DNA of 64,000 nucleotides from Dendrolimus kikuchii (lineage: Eukaryota; Arthropoda; Insecta; Lepidoptera; Lasiocampidae): NCBI GenBank assembly GCA_019925095.2, contig CM034407.1, forward strand, positions 19,908,710 to 19,972,709, given 5' to 3'. This document shows positions 63,663-64,000 of the stretch, piece by piece. Every line of letters starts with the position of its first letter. Within the stretch, counting starts at the first letter, position 1. Position numbers and translations under genes: made by a program. The notes under the pieces were generated by a model. The model was not told the DNA's origin. It made no database searches and saw nothing but the letters and a program-made list of their open reading frames with translations.

Positions 63663-64000
63663 TGCATTGAACCTGTCAACCGATTTGGTTGATCCGTTTC
63701 ATATCAGCATTAGAAGCAAAACTTGATAAATATATCTGCAAGTAGAGTATTAATACACGATTTTAAAAGACACTATGGTCGTAATGGCTAAGGTGTTCTT
63801 TGAAGTCTTATATTAATGAAAATATTATAATCCTGGCTATATTTAATGGGTACATTTTAACTCAAAAACGTCTGACCAAATAATGTTAAGGACTTTACTC
63901 ATCAGTTTCGCAAGTTAATTAACTAATTGTAAATCAGATTTTTATTGCATTACTTTATAATTTACATTAACACAAGTAACTCGTGAGGCATCACTGAACA
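63663..64000. other. No recognised feature
   Basis: Nothing identified to the end of the window. Confidence 0.35.

Overview
This is a piece of an animal nuclear genome, almost certainly an insect and most likely a moth or butterfly. It is AT-rich, it lacks operons or bacterial-type coding density, and its repeats are of kinds I associate with Lepidoptera: non-LTR fragments ending in short tandem tails, Helitron-like elements with CTAG ends, tRNA-headed SINEs, and BEL and env-bearing Ty3/Gypsy LTR elements. Assignment to Lepidoptera is by recognition of repeat types, not by a search. I see no confident host gene. One cysteine-rich open stretch at 33595-33838 (minus) is the only plausible host exon and it is weak.

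Two large LTR retroelements, both on the minus strand, carry all the convincing coding capacity. A BEL/Pao element (13601-19545) encodes one uninterrupted 1735-residue Gag-protease-RT-RNase H-integrase polyprotein between LTR segments that are identical over 165 bases. A Ty3/Gypsy-type, errantivirus-like element (46687-55396) has intact gag, pol and env. Pol is entered by an apparent -1 frameshift at the heptamer TTTAAAC at the very end of gag, and env appears to be expressed by splicing. Its LTRs differ at one base in 165. Both elements have a typical primer-binding site and polypurine tract, but in both the two LTR copies are unequal in length.

The rest is a dense mosaic of small elements. 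The dominant one is an RTE-like LINE 3' end: about 22 copies, mostly 5'-truncated, ending at a stop codon followed almost at once by a (TATG)n tail. More than a dozen have 8-14 base target-site duplications, and they record nested insertions into other elements. A second family of about 300 bases (called family A here; A-rich 3' end, constant 5' end) has about 15 copies, some in head-to-head inverted pairs. A third retroposon family (family B) has three copies. Other pieces are CR1/Jockey-like LINE 3' ends, two GC-rich retroposons with 12-15 base duplications, Helitron-like elements, a tRNA-type SINE, and several MITEs (piggyBac-like with TTAA, Harbinger-like with TAA, and foldback types).

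Layout: 1-13600 mixed small repeats; 13601-19545 BEL; 19546-46686 small repeats, with tail-to-tail LINE insertions near 32.6 kb and several nested insertions; 46687-55396 errantivirus-like element; 55397-64000 small repeats, Helitrons and a repeated MITE. Stretches in which I recognise nothing are listed as such.
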